Assembly: GCF_001021505.1 (NCBI RefSeq)
Contig: NZ_LDPO01000001.1
Location: 434,001 to 498,000 of the forward strand
Origin: Mycolicibacter heraklionensis
GTDB taxonomy: Bacteria; Actinomycetota; Actinomycetes; Mycobacteriales; Mycobacteriaceae
Reading direction: 5' to 3'
DNA length: 64,000 nt
In this document: positions 38,397 through 47,666 of the stretch, piece by piece
Layout: every line of letters starts with the position of its first letter
Position numbering within the stretch: the stretch's first letter is position 1
Notes under the pieces: model-generated
The model's input: the letters and a program-made list of their open reading frames with translations, nothing else
What the model was told of the DNA's origin: nothing
Databases searched by the model: none
Position numbers and translations under genes: made by a program

Positions 38397-38543
38397 ATGA
38401 AGACGCAAACGTACTTGCCGGCCGAGCCGAGAACCGGTCACATCGACCGCCAGCGGGTTGTTCGCCTGCTTCGCGCCGCAGCATCCGAAGCCGGGCAGAG
38501 CGACGCCCGCCGCCAGTGGATTCGCGCCGCGACGCAGTGCTGA
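38397..38543 (+). CDS. 48-residue hypothetical protein
   Basis: An ORF with a good Shine-Dalgarno (AGGGAG, 7 nt before ATG 38397). The product, starting MKTQTYLPAEPRT, is basic with a central helix (VVRLLRAAASEAGQSDARRQW) and ends in Cys. No family recognised and no conservation could be tested. It stands alone between the AurF operon and the GH5 pair. Confidence 0.4.
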   Translation: MKTQTYLPAEPRTGHIDRQRVVRLLRAAASEAGQSDARRQWIRAATQC

Positions 38544-38786
38544 TCGGGATTGGCGAAATAGTTGTCGTAGCGAACTATCGCGCGATCTCACCCACGACGG
38601 CGCCCCAGCGCGTCCACCAGGTATAAACCCAGGTAATCGCTGCCCGAGCACCCTTCTGGACGCCTTGGCCGGCGACCGAATCGCAATCCTTTTCCGCCGC
38701 ACCCTTGCGCGTTGTTAAGTAGCTCATTTAGCTTCTCAGACAGGCCTCAGGCGCGACAGGGGCGTTGATGGGAAGGGTTTGTCGAG

Positions 38787-40907
38787 ATGTCTCGTCACCG
38801 CAGCAGGGTTGTGGGCAGCAAGGTTGTCGGAGTCGCCGCGTTTTTGGCTGTGACCTCTGCGGCCGTGCCGCTTGCGCCGGCGCACGCCGACCTCGACGAC
38901 ATGATGGACGTCTTGTTCACGCCGTTTGCCACCGCAGACGGTGCCCTTGACGGCCAAGCCCTGTTCGACACGGCCGCCTGGGACACCTTCTTGTCCTCCG
39001 CGCACTGGGACGCCGCCTTTGCCGCCCTGGCCGAGCCCAGCCCCGCACTGGCCTTCGACTTCTACACCGGCCTGCACGACCTCGCCGAGAAGTGGATCGA
39101 CAGCCAACTGGGCAGCCAGGTCAACGGCGCCATCAACACCCTGTTCGGCTCCACCGTCATCGGCAACGGCGCCGACGGCACCGAAGCCAACCCCAACGGC
39201 GGAAACGGCGGCTGGCTCTTCGGTGACGGCGGCGCCGGCTGGAACAGCACCACCGACGGGGTCGCCGGCGGCCACGGCGGCTCCGCGGTCGGGATCTTCG
39301 GCAACGGCGGGGCAGGCGGCGACGGCGGGGCCGGGGCCGTCGGCGGCGACGGCGGAGCCGCCGGCTGGCTGTTCGGCAACGGCGGCCACGGCGGCGACGC
39401 CGGCGACGGCGACACCCTCAGCGGCCTGCCCGCCCTCGGCGGCGTCGGCGGCGTGGCCGGCCTGATCTACGGCACCCACGGCGCGGCCGGCCACTACGGC
39501 ACCCTGCCCGGCGGCATCACCGGCACAGTCACCGCACCGGTCGAGGTCTCCAACGGCTGGCTCACCAACGCCGACGGCCAGGTCGTCATGCTGCACGGCC
39601 TCAACCAGGTCTACAAGATCGCCCCCTACGAACCGTCTGCCGGCGGCTTCAGCGACGACGACGCCGCGTTCCTGGCCGCCAACGGTTTCAACGCCGTCCG
39701 CCTCGGTGTCATCTGGGCCGGGGTGGAACCGCAACCCGGCGTCATCGACTACGACTACCTGGCCTCGATCCAGCAGACCGTGCAGATCCTGGCCAACCAC
39801 AACATCGTTGCCATCCTCGACATGCACCAAGACCTCTACAGCGGCAGCCTGGGCGGCGACGGCGCTCCGGACTGGGCCACTATCACCGGCGGGCTGCCCA
39901 ACATCGAGGCCGGCTTCCCGGGCAGCTACTTCGTCAGCCCGGCACAGAACCATGCTTGGGACGCGTTCTGGGCCAACACCAACGGACCCGACCAGATCGG
40001 GCTGCAGAACCACTACGCGCTGATGTGGCAGGCCGTCGCCAACTACTTCAAGGGCGACCCGAACGTCGCCGGCTACGAGATCATGAACGAGCCCTGGGCA
40101 GGCACTCAAACGCTGGGAGGGCTGCTCGGCAACCCCTACTTCGACGCCCAGCAGCTGACCCCGTTCTACAACCAGATCGACGCGGCCATCCGCTCGGTCG
40201 ACCCCAACAAGACCGTGTTCGTCGGTCCCACCACCCTCGAGGCCAGCCTGCCGGTACCGAACCACCTGGGCACGGTGGACGACCCCAACACCGTCTTCTC
40301 GTTCCACCACTACTGCATGGTGAACGCGCTGTTCTCGACCCTGAGCTTCGGTTGCGACTGGAATGCCGACGTCTCGTTCGGGTTCGCGATGGACTACGCA
40401 CAGGAGCACAACATCCCGGCGTTGCTCAGCGAGTTCGGTGCCACCAACAACATCCCGACCATCACCGCCGGAATGAACGCCGCCAACCAGCATCTGATCG
40501 GCTGGACCGAATGGGCCTACACCGGCAACGACATCACCAGTACTTCACCCAACGATCAGGCGTTGGTCTACGACCTGACCAAGCCGCCGGTCGGCGACAA
40601 CGTCAACGTCGACAAACTCGACGCCCTCTCCCAGCCCTACCCGCAGCTGATCTCGGGGACACCCACCGCCTGGTCGTTCAACAACGGGGTCTTCTCGTTC
40701 AGCTACTCCACCGACCAGGCCGACGGCACCGGCAGCTTCGCCGCCGGTTCACAGACCACCATCTCGGTGCCACCCACCCAGTACCCCAACGGCTACACCG
40801 TCACCGTCACCGGCGGACACGTCACCTCCAGCCCAGGCGCCTCGGAGCTGATCATCACGTCAGACTCCGGTGCCTCCACCATCAGCGTGACGGTCACCGC
40901 GTCCTAG
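38787..40907 (+). CDS. Secreted GH5 endoglycoceramidase-like glycosidase with PGRS-like linker (paralogue 2)
   Basis: 706 residues. A signal peptide (SKVVGVAAFLAVTSAAVPLAPAHA) is followed by a helical domain (about 37-125) and a short Gly-rich PGRS-like linker (about 128-240, GGNGGWLFGDGGAGW and GGAGGDGGAG). The GH5 domain runs from about 255 (NGWLTNADGQVVMLHGLNQVYK) with acid/base E435 (IMNEPWAG) and nucleophile E549 (LSEFGATNN). The C-terminal beta domain follows. Likely substrate is a glycosphingolipid or related glycolipid, by analogy with Rhodococcus endoglycoceramidases. Start at ATG 38787 with upstream GGGAAGGG. The next gene is a near-copy. Confidence 0.86.
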   Translation: MSRHRSRVVGSKVVGVAAFLAVTSAAVPLAPAHADLDDMMDVLFTPFATADGALDGQALFDTAAWDTFLSSAHWDAAFAALAEPSPALAFDFYTGLHDLAEKWIDSQLGSQVNGAINTLFGSTVIGNGADGTEANPNGGNGGWLFGDGGAGWNSTTDGVAGGHGGSAVGIFGNGGAGGDGGAGAVGGDGGAAGWLFGNGGHGGDAGDGDTLSGLPALGGVGGVAGLIYGTHGAAGHYGTLPGGITGTVTAPVEVSNGWLTNADGQVVMLHGLNQVYKIAPYEPSAGGFSDDDAAFLAANGFNAVRLGVIWAGVEPQPGVIDYDYLASIQQTVQILANHNIVAILDMHQDLYSGSLGGDGAPDWATITGGLPNIEAGFPGSYFVSPAQNHAWDAFWANTNGPDQIGLQNHYALMWQAVANYFKGDPNVAGYEIMNEPWAGTQTLGGLLGNPYFDAQQLTPFYNQIDAAIRSVDPNKTVFVGPTTLEASLPVPNHLGTVDDPNTVFSFHHYCMVNALFSTLSFGCDWNADVSFGFAMDYAQEHNIPALLSEFGATNNIPTITAGMNAANQHLIGWTEWAYTGNDITSTSPNDQALVYDLTKPPVGDNVNVDKLDALSQPYPQLISGTPTAWSFNNGVFSFSYSTDQADGTGSFAAGSQTTISVPPTQYPNGYTVTVTGGHVTSSPGASELIITSDSGASTISVTVTAS

Positions 40908-41019
40908 GCGGCGCCCCCGGCACGCGGCTACGCCGCAACCTTGCGCAGTGTAAGTAACTCGTTTACCTTCTCAGAAACACTTAAGAAATCGAGTGTGTCC
41001 ATGGGAAGGGTTTGTCGGG

Positions 41020-43143
41020 ATGTCTCGTCACCGCAGCAGGGTTGTGGGCAGCAAGGTTGTCGGAGTCGCCGCGTTTTTGGCGATCGCGCCCATGACCCCG
41101 CCGGCACACGCCGACCTCGACGACATGATGGACGTCTTGTTCACGCCGTTTGCCACCACCGACGGTGCCCTTGACGGCCAAGCCCTGTTCGACACCACCG
41201 CCTGGGACACCTTCTTGTCCTCCGCGCACTGGGACGCCGCCTTTGCCGCACTGGCCGAGCCGGCCGACCCCGGTCTCGCCGTGGGCTTCGACTTCTACAC
41301 CGGCCTGCACGACCTCGCCGAGAAGTGGATCGACAGCGAACTGGGCAGCCAGGTCAACGGCGCCATCAACACCCTGTTCGGCTCCACCGTCATCGGCAAC
41401 GGCGCCGACGGCACCGAAGCCAACCCCAACGGCGGCAACGGCGGCTGGCTCTTCGGTGACGGCGGCGCCGGCTGGACCAGCACCACCGACGGGGTCGCCG
41501 GCGGCCACGGCGGCTCCGCGGTCGGGATCTTCGGCAACGGCGGCGCAGGCGGCGACGGCGGGGCCGGAGCTGTCGGCGGCGACGGCGGCGCCGCCGGCTG
41601 GCTGATGGGCAACGGCGGCCACGGCGGCGACGCCGGCGACGGCGACACCCTCAGCGGCCTGCCCGCCCTCGGTGGCGTCGGCGGGGTGGCCGGCCTGATC
41701 TATGGCACCCACGGCGCGGCCGGCCACTACGGCACCCTGCCCGGCGGCATCACCGGAACAGTCACCACACCGGTCGAGGTCTCCAACGGCTGGCTCACCA
41801 ACTCCGACGGCCAGGTCGTGCTGCTGCGCGGCCTCAACCAGGTCTACAAGATTCCGCCTTACGAGCCGTCCGCCGGCGGCTTCAGCGAGGAAGACGCGGC
41901 CTTCCTCGCCGCCAACGGCTTCAACTCGGTACGCCTGGGCATCATCTGGGCCGGGGTGGAACCCCAGCCCGGCGTCATCGACTACGACTACCTGGCCTCG
42001 GTGAAGGAGACGGTCGAGATGCTCGGCCGCTACAACATCGTTGCCATCCTCGACATGCACCAAGACCTCTACAACGAGGAGTTCGGCGGCGAGGGCGCTC
42101 CGGACTGGGCCGTCTTGACCGGCGGACTGCCCAACCCCCTGCTGGGCTTCCCGGGCACCTACCCGCTGAACCCGGCGCAGAACTATGCCTGGGACTCGTT
42201 CTGGGCCAACGCCAAAGCGCCGGACGGCATCGGGCTGCAGAACCACTACGCGTTGTCGTGGCAGGCCGTCGCCAACTACTTCAAGGGCGACGCCAACGTA
42301 GCCGGCTACGACATCATGAACGAGCCGTGGGCGGGCACCCAGGCGTTGGGCAGCATTTTGGGCAACCCGTACTTCGACTCCCAGCAGCTGACCCCGTTCT
42401 ACAACCAGATCGACGCGGCCATCCGCTCCGTCGACCCGAACAAGACCGTGTTCTTCGAGCCGAACACCCTCTTCGGCAGCCTGCCGGTGCAGACGCACCT
42501 GGGCACGGTCGACGACGAGAACTCGGCCTTCTCGTTCCACCACTACTGCGTCACGACGTCACTCATCCCCGGCTCGAGCTTCGGCTGCGACTGGAACGCC
42601 GACATCGTGTTCGGGTATGCGTCGGAATACACCCAGGAGCACAACATCCCGGGCTGGCTCAGCGAGTTCGGTGCGACGAACAACCTCGGAGCCATCGGGG
42701 CGAGCCTGAATGCCTCGAACAAGTGGCTCTTCGGCTGGTCTGAGTGGGCTTACACCGGCGGTGACATCACCAGCGCGTCGCCGAACGATCAGGCACTGGT
42801 GTTCGACCTGAGCAAGGCGCCGGTCGGGGACAACGTCAACTGGGACAAGCTTGATGCCCTGTCCCAGCCGTACCCGCAGGTGATCTCCGGAATCCCGAGC
42901 TCGTTGTCGTTCTCGGGCGGAGTCTTCTCCTTCAGCTACTCCACCGACCAGGCCGACGGCTCCGGCAGCTTCGCCGCCGGTTCACAAACCACCATCTCGG
43001 TGCCACCCAGCCAGTACCCCAACGGCTACACCGTCACCGTGACCGGCGGACACGTCACCTCCGGACCCAACGCTTCGGAGCTGATCATCGCGTCCGACTC
43101 CGGTGCCTCCACCATCAAGGTGACCGTCACAGCGGCGAGCTGA
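41020..43143 (+). CDS. Secreted GH5 endoglycoceramidase-like glycosidase with PGRS-like linker (paralogue 3)
   Basis: 707 residues from ATG 41020 (frame open from 40993). Same architecture as paralogue 2: signal peptide ending TPPAHA, helical N-domain, PGRS-like linker, GH5 domain with acid/base E435 (IMNEPWAG) and nucleophile E549 (LSEFGATNN), C-terminal beta domain. The first about 250 residues and the last about 60 are nearly identical to paralogue 2. The catalytic domain differs more, for example at loops after NEEFGGEG and LGFPGTYP, which hints at altered specificity. Upstream DNA is also duplicated. Confidence 0.86.
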   Translation: MSRHRSRVVGSKVVGVAAFLAIAPMTPPAHADLDDMMDVLFTPFATTDGALDGQALFDTTAWDTFLSSAHWDAAFAALAEPADPGLAVGFDFYTGLHDLAEKWIDSELGSQVNGAINTLFGSTVIGNGADGTEANPNGGNGGWLFGDGGAGWTSTTDGVAGGHGGSAVGIFGNGGAGGDGGAGAVGGDGGAAGWLMGNGGHGGDAGDGDTLSGLPALGGVGGVAGLIYGTHGAAGHYGTLPGGITGTVTTPVEVSNGWLTNSDGQVVLLRGLNQVYKIPPYEPSAGGFSEEDAAFLAANGFNSVRLGIIWAGVEPQPGVIDYDYLASVKETVEMLGRYNIVAILDMHQDLYNEEFGGEGAPDWAVLTGGLPNPLLGFPGTYPLNPAQNYAWDSFWANAKAPDGIGLQNHYALSWQAVANYFKGDANVAGYDIMNEPWAGTQALGSILGNPYFDSQQLTPFYNQIDAAIRSVDPNKTVFFEPNTLFGSLPVQTHLGTVDDENSAFSFHHYCVTTSLIPGSSFGCDWNADIVFGYASEYTQEHNIPGWLSEFGATNNLGAIGASLNASNKWLFGWSEWAYTGGDITSASPNDQALVFDLSKAPVGDNVNWDKLDALSQPYPQVISGIPSSLSFSGGVFSFSYSTDQADGSGSFAAGSQTTISVPPSQYPNGYTVTVTGGHVTSGPNASELIIASDSGASTIKVTVTAAS

Positions 43144-43159
43144 GCGGGCTAGGCACGGC

Positions 43160-44110
43160 CTACGGGCGCGGGCGCTCCGCCAGCGGTATCGGCGGAGCGC
43201 TGGCGCGCACCGTCTGACGTACCTCACCCAGGCCTTGCACCTGAAGGGTCACCACGTCACCGTCGCCCAGCCAGCCCGGAAATGGTTGCGGCAGTGCGGG
43301 ATCAAGATGCTCAAGCAGGGTGCAGGTCGGTACCGTGCCGGAGCCGAAGACATCACCGGGCTGCAGCGGCACCCCGCGCGACGCGTAGCTGATGACCTCG
43401 CCGAAGCTCCAGTCCATGGCCTCGGTCGACCCGAGGCCCACGATCACGTCGTTGACGATCGCGGTGGCGTGCAAGCTGAGTTTGCCGTTGCGGCGGTAAG
43501 GCTCCAGCTCGTCGGGGGTGACCAGGTAGGGCCCCAGGGTGACCCCGCTGTCCTTGCCCTTGGCCTGCCCGATCGCCAGCACGCCCTCCTGGGCTTGCAG
43601 GTCCCGTGCCGACCAGTCATTGAAAATGGTGTAGCCGATGATGGCCTGCTCGGCTTGTTCCACCGACAGATTCGCGCCGGACGTGCCGATGATCGCCGCG
43701 ACTTCCAACTCGAAGTCCTGGCAAGCACTGCCGGGTGCCATGGGCGCATCGTCGTAGGGCCCCAGAACCGTTGCTGGGCAGGCAAAATAGAACGCCGGAA
43801 TCCGATACCAGGTGTCATCGAGGTCGCGGCTGCGGCCGGTCGCGGCAAGGCAGTTGCGCATATGGTCCAGAAAGCACAGGCTGTCGCGGATCGACGGCGG
43901 ACGCGGGATCGGCGCCATCAGCGCCACCTGGTCGGCCCGCACCGTCGCCGTTGGGGCGGCCAACGCCCGTTCGCCGGCGTCGCGCAGACCATCGGGACCC
44001 AACCGGATCAGCTCCAGCAGTGTCACACCGGGCGGCAGCGCATGGATCACGTCGCCGTCTAGCACCCCCGCACGCTCCCCGTCGTCGCTTCGATAGGTCA
44101 CCCACCGCAC
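43160..44110 (-). CDS. Fumarylacetoacetate hydrolase family protein
   Basis: A 316-residue FAH-fold enzyme. The N-terminal domain (MRWVTYRSDDGERAGVLDGDVIHAL) precedes the core, with metal-ligand segments DFELEVAAIIG (about 140) and FNDWSARDLQAQEG, plus GSGTVPTC near the end. The family cleaves C-C bonds or decarboxylates/isomerises beta-keto acids in aromatic catabolism. It resembles the FAH half of Rv0939, which is longer. It ends 3 bp upstream (plus coordinates) of the ligD stop, and both are on the minus strand, so it is downstream in the ligD transcript. Confidence 0.88.
   Translation of the reverse strand: MRWVTYRSDDGERAGVLDGDVIHALPPGVTLLELIRLGPDGLRDAGERALAAPTATVRADQVALMAPIPRPPSIRDSLCFLDHMRNCLAATGRSRDLDDTWYRIPAFYFACPATVLGPYDDAPMAPGSACQDFELEVAAIIGTSGANLSVEQAEQAIIGYTIFNDWSARDLQAQEGVLAIGQAKGKDSGVTLGPYLVTPDELEPYRRNGKLSLHATAIVNDVIVGLGSTEAMDWSFGEVISYASRGVPLQPGDVFGSGTVPTCTLLEHLDPALPQPFPGWLGDGDVVTLQVQGLGEVRQTVRASAPPIPLAERPRP
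43172..43200. terminator. Convergent-gene hairpin overlapping FAH 3' end
   Basis: GCGCTCCGCC (43172-43181) and GGCGGAGCGC (43191-43200) form a perfect 10-bp stem with a 9-nt loop. It lies inside the last codons of the FAH-family gene and 29 bp past the stop of GH5 paralogue 3, so it could end transcription from the left. Its sequence is also constrained by coding. Confidence 0.4.
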
Positions 44111-44113
44111 GGG

Positions 44114-46396
44114 TCAATCCTCACTCACGACCTCCTCGGGGGTCTTGTCAGGCCGCAGTCCGCGCCAACTGGGTTGGCGCAGCCGACCATCCGTCGTCCG
44201 TTCACTGAAGCGCACCTCCCCCACCACGGTTGGTTGCACAAACGTGACACCCTTGGCGTCCAGCCGGGAAAGCGGTGCCAGAAAAGGTGATTCGTCGGTG
44301 CGCAGCGGCATCAACATCTTCTTCAGGGCGGTGAGGTTACGGTCGGTGAACCCGGTGCCGACCCGACCGACGAAACGCAGGCCGTCACCCTCGGGAATAC
44401 CCATCAGCAGGGACCCGATCCCGCCGCTGCGGCCACCTTCACCGGCTCGCCAACCGCCGATCACCACTTCCTGGGTTCGCCAGCGCTTGGCCTTGACCCA
44501 CGCCGGCGACCGGCGCCCCGGGTGGTAGGGCGAGTCCCACTTCTTGGCGACAACGCCCTCCCAGCCGAGCCGGTGGGACTGTTCGAGCGCCTGCTCACCG
44601 TCGGCTGTCAGCAGGTCTTTGACCACCAAATCGGTTCCTCGCGCGAGGGTTTCCAGCAGGCGACGGCGATCCCGGTAGGCCGCGCGCAGCAGTGGGCGAC
44701 CGTCGAGATAGAGCAGGTCGAAGGCCCAGAACTCCAGACGAGGAGAGCGGGCGTTGTTCTGCATCTCGGCGAAGCTGGGGACACCGCTGTCATCGAGCGC
44801 GACGAGCTCGCCGTCGAGCACCACGTGATGCTCGGCCAGATCGGCGGCCGGGAACGGCAGGTGGGGGTATTCGCGGGTAACGTCGCGCCCACTGCGAGCG
44901 CGCAGTCGAATCCGGCCGCGGTCGGCTTCCACCAGCAGCCGGTATCCGTCCCACTTGCCCTCGAAGGCCCACTGGCTCGGGTCGAGCCGGGTCACCGAAC
45001 CCTCGGTGGCCAGCATCGGGGCCAGCTCGTTGAAGGTAAACGCCTTCTGGTCCTTCATCCGGTGCGCCAGCCACTGGTCGCCGCCGGTGCGGATCAGCGC
45101 GTATCGCCCGGAGATCCGGCTGCCGGCCAGCACCACGATCACCTCCCCCTTCTCGACGGTGTCCTCGAACTTCTCGGTGACATAGCTGCCCGAATCCCAG
45201 ATGCGCACCGTGCCGGCGCCGTACTCGCCCTTGGGGATGGTGCCTTCGAAGCTGCCGTACTCCAGCGGGTGGTCCTCGGTGCGCACCGCGAGATGGTTGA
45301 CCGACGGCGTGTCCGGCAGATTCTTGGGCACCGCCCAGCTCACCAGCACACCGTCGCGCTCCAGCCGGAAGTCGTAGTGCAGCCGGCGGGCGTGGTGCTC
45401 CTGGATGACGAAACTGTTGCCCTCCCCCGGCGACGGCGTCGCGTCCGGCACCGGTTCGGGAGTTCGGCCCGCGTCACGCTTGGACCGGTATACGGCCAGT
45501 CGATCGTGTCGGGCCAAGGGCCGGTCCAGCTCGGCCAACAGATCGCTGTCGCGAGCGACGCGGTCCAGCACCTCGTCGTAGCGCAGCTGCCGCAGGTCCG
45601 GGTCGTCCAGCTCCGCCCAGGTGCGTGGCGCGGCAACCATCGGATGGGCACGGCCCCGCAGCGAATAGGGCGCAATGGTGGTCTTCGACGCGTTGTTCTG
45701 ACTCCAGTCGACGAAGACCTTCCCGGCCCGAAGTTTCTTGGCCATGGTCGCGGTCACCAGCTTCGGCAGTGTGCTTTCGAGTTGCTGCGCAACCCGTTTG
45801 GCCACCGTCGCCGCGCCCGGGCTGCTCACCGGGCGATCAAGGGCGGCGTAGACGTGCACGCCCTTGCTGCCGCTGGTGACCGGGAACGTCTCCAGGCCAA
45901 GCTCGGACATCAGATCCCGGATGGCGCGCGCCACCTCGGCGAGTTGGCTCATCGTCACGCCCTCGCCGGGGTCGAGGTCGAACACCAGACGCGTCGCCAG
46001 TCCGGGCTTGAGCACCTTCCCGCCGTGGGTCCATTCCGCCTCGAAACGCCACTGCGGCACGTGCACTTCCAGCGCCGCCTGCTGGGCGATCCAGGCCAGG
46101 CCGTCGAGGTCCTCGATGATCGGGTAAGTGGTGATGCCGGAGCGATGCTGAATGTCGGCGCGGGCCAACCAGCCCGGCGCCGAGGTGGCCAGCTGTTTTT
46201 CGAAGAAGGATCCCTGCTCGACGCCGTTGGGCCAGCGCTTGCGGGTCGCCGGTCGTCCCGCGATGTGCGGCAGCATCACCTCGGCGATGCGGGTGTAGTA
46301 GTCGAAGACCTCGGCCTTGGTGGTGCCCGTGGCGGGGTAGAGCACCTTGTCGGCGTTGGTCAGCTTCACCCGGGTCTGGAGCGGCTCAGCGGCCAT
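44114..46396 (-). CDS. ligD: ATP-dependent DNA ligase D (POL-PE-LIG)
   Basis: The NHEJ polymerase/phosphoesterase/ligase, 760 residues, close to the 759 of M. tuberculosis LigD. The N-terminal polymerase-primase domain (about 1-290) has the catalytic DLDPG motif. The phosphoesterase domain (about 315-450) has HHARRLHYDFRLE. The C-terminal ligase domain has the adenylated lysine K481 in EGKWDGYR, the same number as in M. tuberculosis, then ELVALDD and EGVVAKKWDSPY. It is divergent from ku, 62 bp apart, matching Rv0938/Rv0937c. It acts with Ku on double-strand breaks. Confidence 0.97.
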   Translation of the reverse strand: MAAEPLQTRVKLTNADKVLYPATGTTKAEVFDYYTRIAEVMLPHIAGRPATRKRWPNGVEQGSFFEKQLATSAPGWLARADIQHRSGITTYPIIEDLDGLAWIAQQAALEVHVPQWRFEAEWTHGGKVLKPGLATRLVFDLDPGEGVTMSQLAEVARAIRDLMSELGLETFPVTSGSKGVHVYAALDRPVSSPGAATVAKRVAQQLESTLPKLVTATMAKKLRAGKVFVDWSQNNASKTTIAPYSLRGRAHPMVAAPRTWAELDDPDLRQLRYDEVLDRVARDSDLLAELDRPLARHDRLAVYRSKRDAGRTPEPVPDATPSPGEGNSFVIQEHHARRLHYDFRLERDGVLVSWAVPKNLPDTPSVNHLAVRTEDHPLEYGSFEGTIPKGEYGAGTVRIWDSGSYVTEKFEDTVEKGEVIVVLAGSRISGRYALIRTGGDQWLAHRMKDQKAFTFNELAPMLATEGSVTRLDPSQWAFEGKWDGYRLLVEADRGRIRLRARSGRDVTREYPHLPFPAADLAEHHVVLDGELVALDDSGVPSFAEMQNNARSPRLEFWAFDLLYLDGRPLLRAAYRDRRRLLETLARGTDLVVKDLLTADGEQALEQSHRLGWEGVVAKKWDSPYHPGRRSPAWVKAKRWRTQEVVIGGWRAGEGGRSGGIGSLLMGIPEGDGLRFVGRVGTGFTDRNLTALKKMLMPLRTDESPFLAPLSRLDAKGVTFVQPTVVGEVRFSERTTDGRLRQPSWRGLRPDKTPEEVVSED

Positions 46397-46458
46397 GTCG
46401 CCAACCTACGTCGCACCAAAGCCGGTTATGGGCAGATCGAGGTGGGCATACTGGCCAC

Positions 46459-47334
46459 ATGCGTTCCATCTGGAAGGGTTCGATCGCATTCGGTCTGGTC
46501 AACGTGCCGGTGAAGGTCTATAGCGCCACCGAGGACCATGACATCAAGTTCCGTCAGGTGCACGCCAAGGACCACGGACGGATCCGCTATCGCCGAGTCT
46601 GCGAGGAGTGCGGCGAAGTCGTCGACTACGCCGACATCGCGCGGGCGTATGAGTCCGACGACGGCCGGATGGTGGTGATCACCGACGACGACATCGCGAA
46701 CCTCCCCGAGGAGCGCGATCATGAGATCGCCGTTCTCGAGTTCGTGCCGGCCGGCGACCTGGACCCGATGCTCTACGACCGCAGCTACTTTCTGGAGCCG
46801 GCATCGAAGTCGATCAAATCCTATGTGCTGCTGGCCAAGACGCTGGCCGAAACCGACCGGGTGGCGATCGTTCATTTCACACTCCGCAACAAGACCCGGC
46901 TGGCGGCGCTGCGGGTCAAGGACTTCTCCAAGCGCGACGTGATGATGGTGCACACCCTGCTGTGGCCCGACGAGATCCGCGACCCGGACTTCCCCGCATT
47001 GGACACCAAGGTCGAGATCAAGCCGGCCGAGCTGAAGATGGCCGGGCAGGTGGTCGAGTCGATGGCCGACGATTTCGACCCCGACCGCTATCACGACACC
47101 TATCAGGAGCAACTGCACGAGTTGATCGCGGCCAAGCTCGAGGGCGACGAGGCGTTCACCCCCGAGGAGCGGCCCGCCGAACTGGATGCCACCGAGGATG
47201 TCTCCGACCTGCTGGCCAAGCTGGAAGCCAGTGTGAAAGCGCGCTCGGCGAAGGCGCCGGCGAAGAAAGCTCCCGCGAAGAAGACACCGGTCAAGAAGGC
47301 ACCCGCAAAGAAAGCACCGGCCAAAAAGTCCTGA
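46459..47334 (+). CDS. ku: Non-homologous end joining protein Ku
   Basis: A 291-residue bacterial Ku that rings DNA ends and recruits LigD. It begins MRSIWKGSIAFGLVNVPVKVYSAT, with the conserved RRVCEECGEVV segment and the bridge region YFLEPASKSIKSYVLLAKTLAE. The C-terminal 35 residues are a Lys/Ala/Pro-rich tail (KAPAKK repeats), typical of mycobacterial Ku and thought to aid DNA binding and threading. Divergent from ligD. Confidence 0.97.
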   Translation: MRSIWKGSIAFGLVNVPVKVYSATEDHDIKFRQVHAKDHGRIRYRRVCEECGEVVDYADIARAYESDDGRMVVITDDDIANLPEERDHEIAVLEFVPAGDLDPMLYDRSYFLEPASKSIKSYVLLAKTLAETDRVAIVHFTLRNKTRLAALRVKDFSKRDVMMVHTLLWPDEIRDPDFPALDTKVEIKPAELKMAGQVVESMADDFDPDRYHDTYQEQLHELIAAKLEGDEAFTPEERPAELDATEDVSDLLAKLEASVKARSAKAPAKKAPAKKTPVKKAPAKKAPAKKS

Positions 47335-47409
47335 TCCGCACACGGGCAAGCCACGGTATTTCACTCGTTACGGGCATTGTTTGACGTGGCGGGTGTAACC
47401 CTGGGCCTT

Positions 47410-47666
47410 ATGTCCGATATCAAGGACGTCGTTCTGATCCATGGCGCATGGGCCCGCGGTGGCAGTTGGGGGCCCCGCCCACCAGCCCGGTGCTCGTGAT
47501 CCGGGGCGAATGCGATCGGGTCGTGCCGCCGCAGATAGCACCCAAAACTGCAGCCCGGTACCAGCAGGGAACCTACGTCCAGGTCTCCGGCTCAGACCAT
47601 CTGGTCTTCTCCGGTGAGGCACTACCGGTGACCATGGGCCTCATCGATGACTGGAGACGCCGGTGA
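47410..47666 (+). pseudogene. Alpha/beta hydrolase remnant with internal deletion
   Basis: ATG 47410 opens MSDIKDVVLIHGAWARGGSWG, the typical start of an alpha/beta hydrolase with the oxyanion motif HGAW. The frame then breaks. From about 47480, in another frame, the C-terminal part resumes: SPVLVIRGECDRVVPPQ, then SGSDHLVFSGEALPVTMGLIDDW, including the acid (CDRVVP) and the catalytic His (SDHLVF). The middle 150 or more residues, including the nucleophile Ser, are missing. The gene is a deletion remnant with a frameshift at the junction. The toxin gene abuts its end. Confidence 0.8.

Larger units (their letters stand above)
38703..43143 (+). repeat. Tandem direct duplication of the GH5 gene and its promoter
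   Basis: Copy 1 runs from about 38703 to 40907 and copy 2 from about 40938 to 43143. Upstream, both have a shared segment containing AAGTA(G/A)CTC(A/G)TTTA and CTTCTCAGA (38717-38741 and 40952-40975), then a nearly identical stretch from GGGAAGGGTTTGTCG through the signal-peptide codons. Divergence rises in the catalytic domain. Confidence 0.75.

Noticed and set aside
38736-40493. Long minus-strand open frame opposite GH5 paralogue 2 (and a similar one at 40981-42543)
   Set aside because: Val/Gly/Ala-rich shadow of the GH5 genes; it recurs in both copies only because the copies are duplicates.
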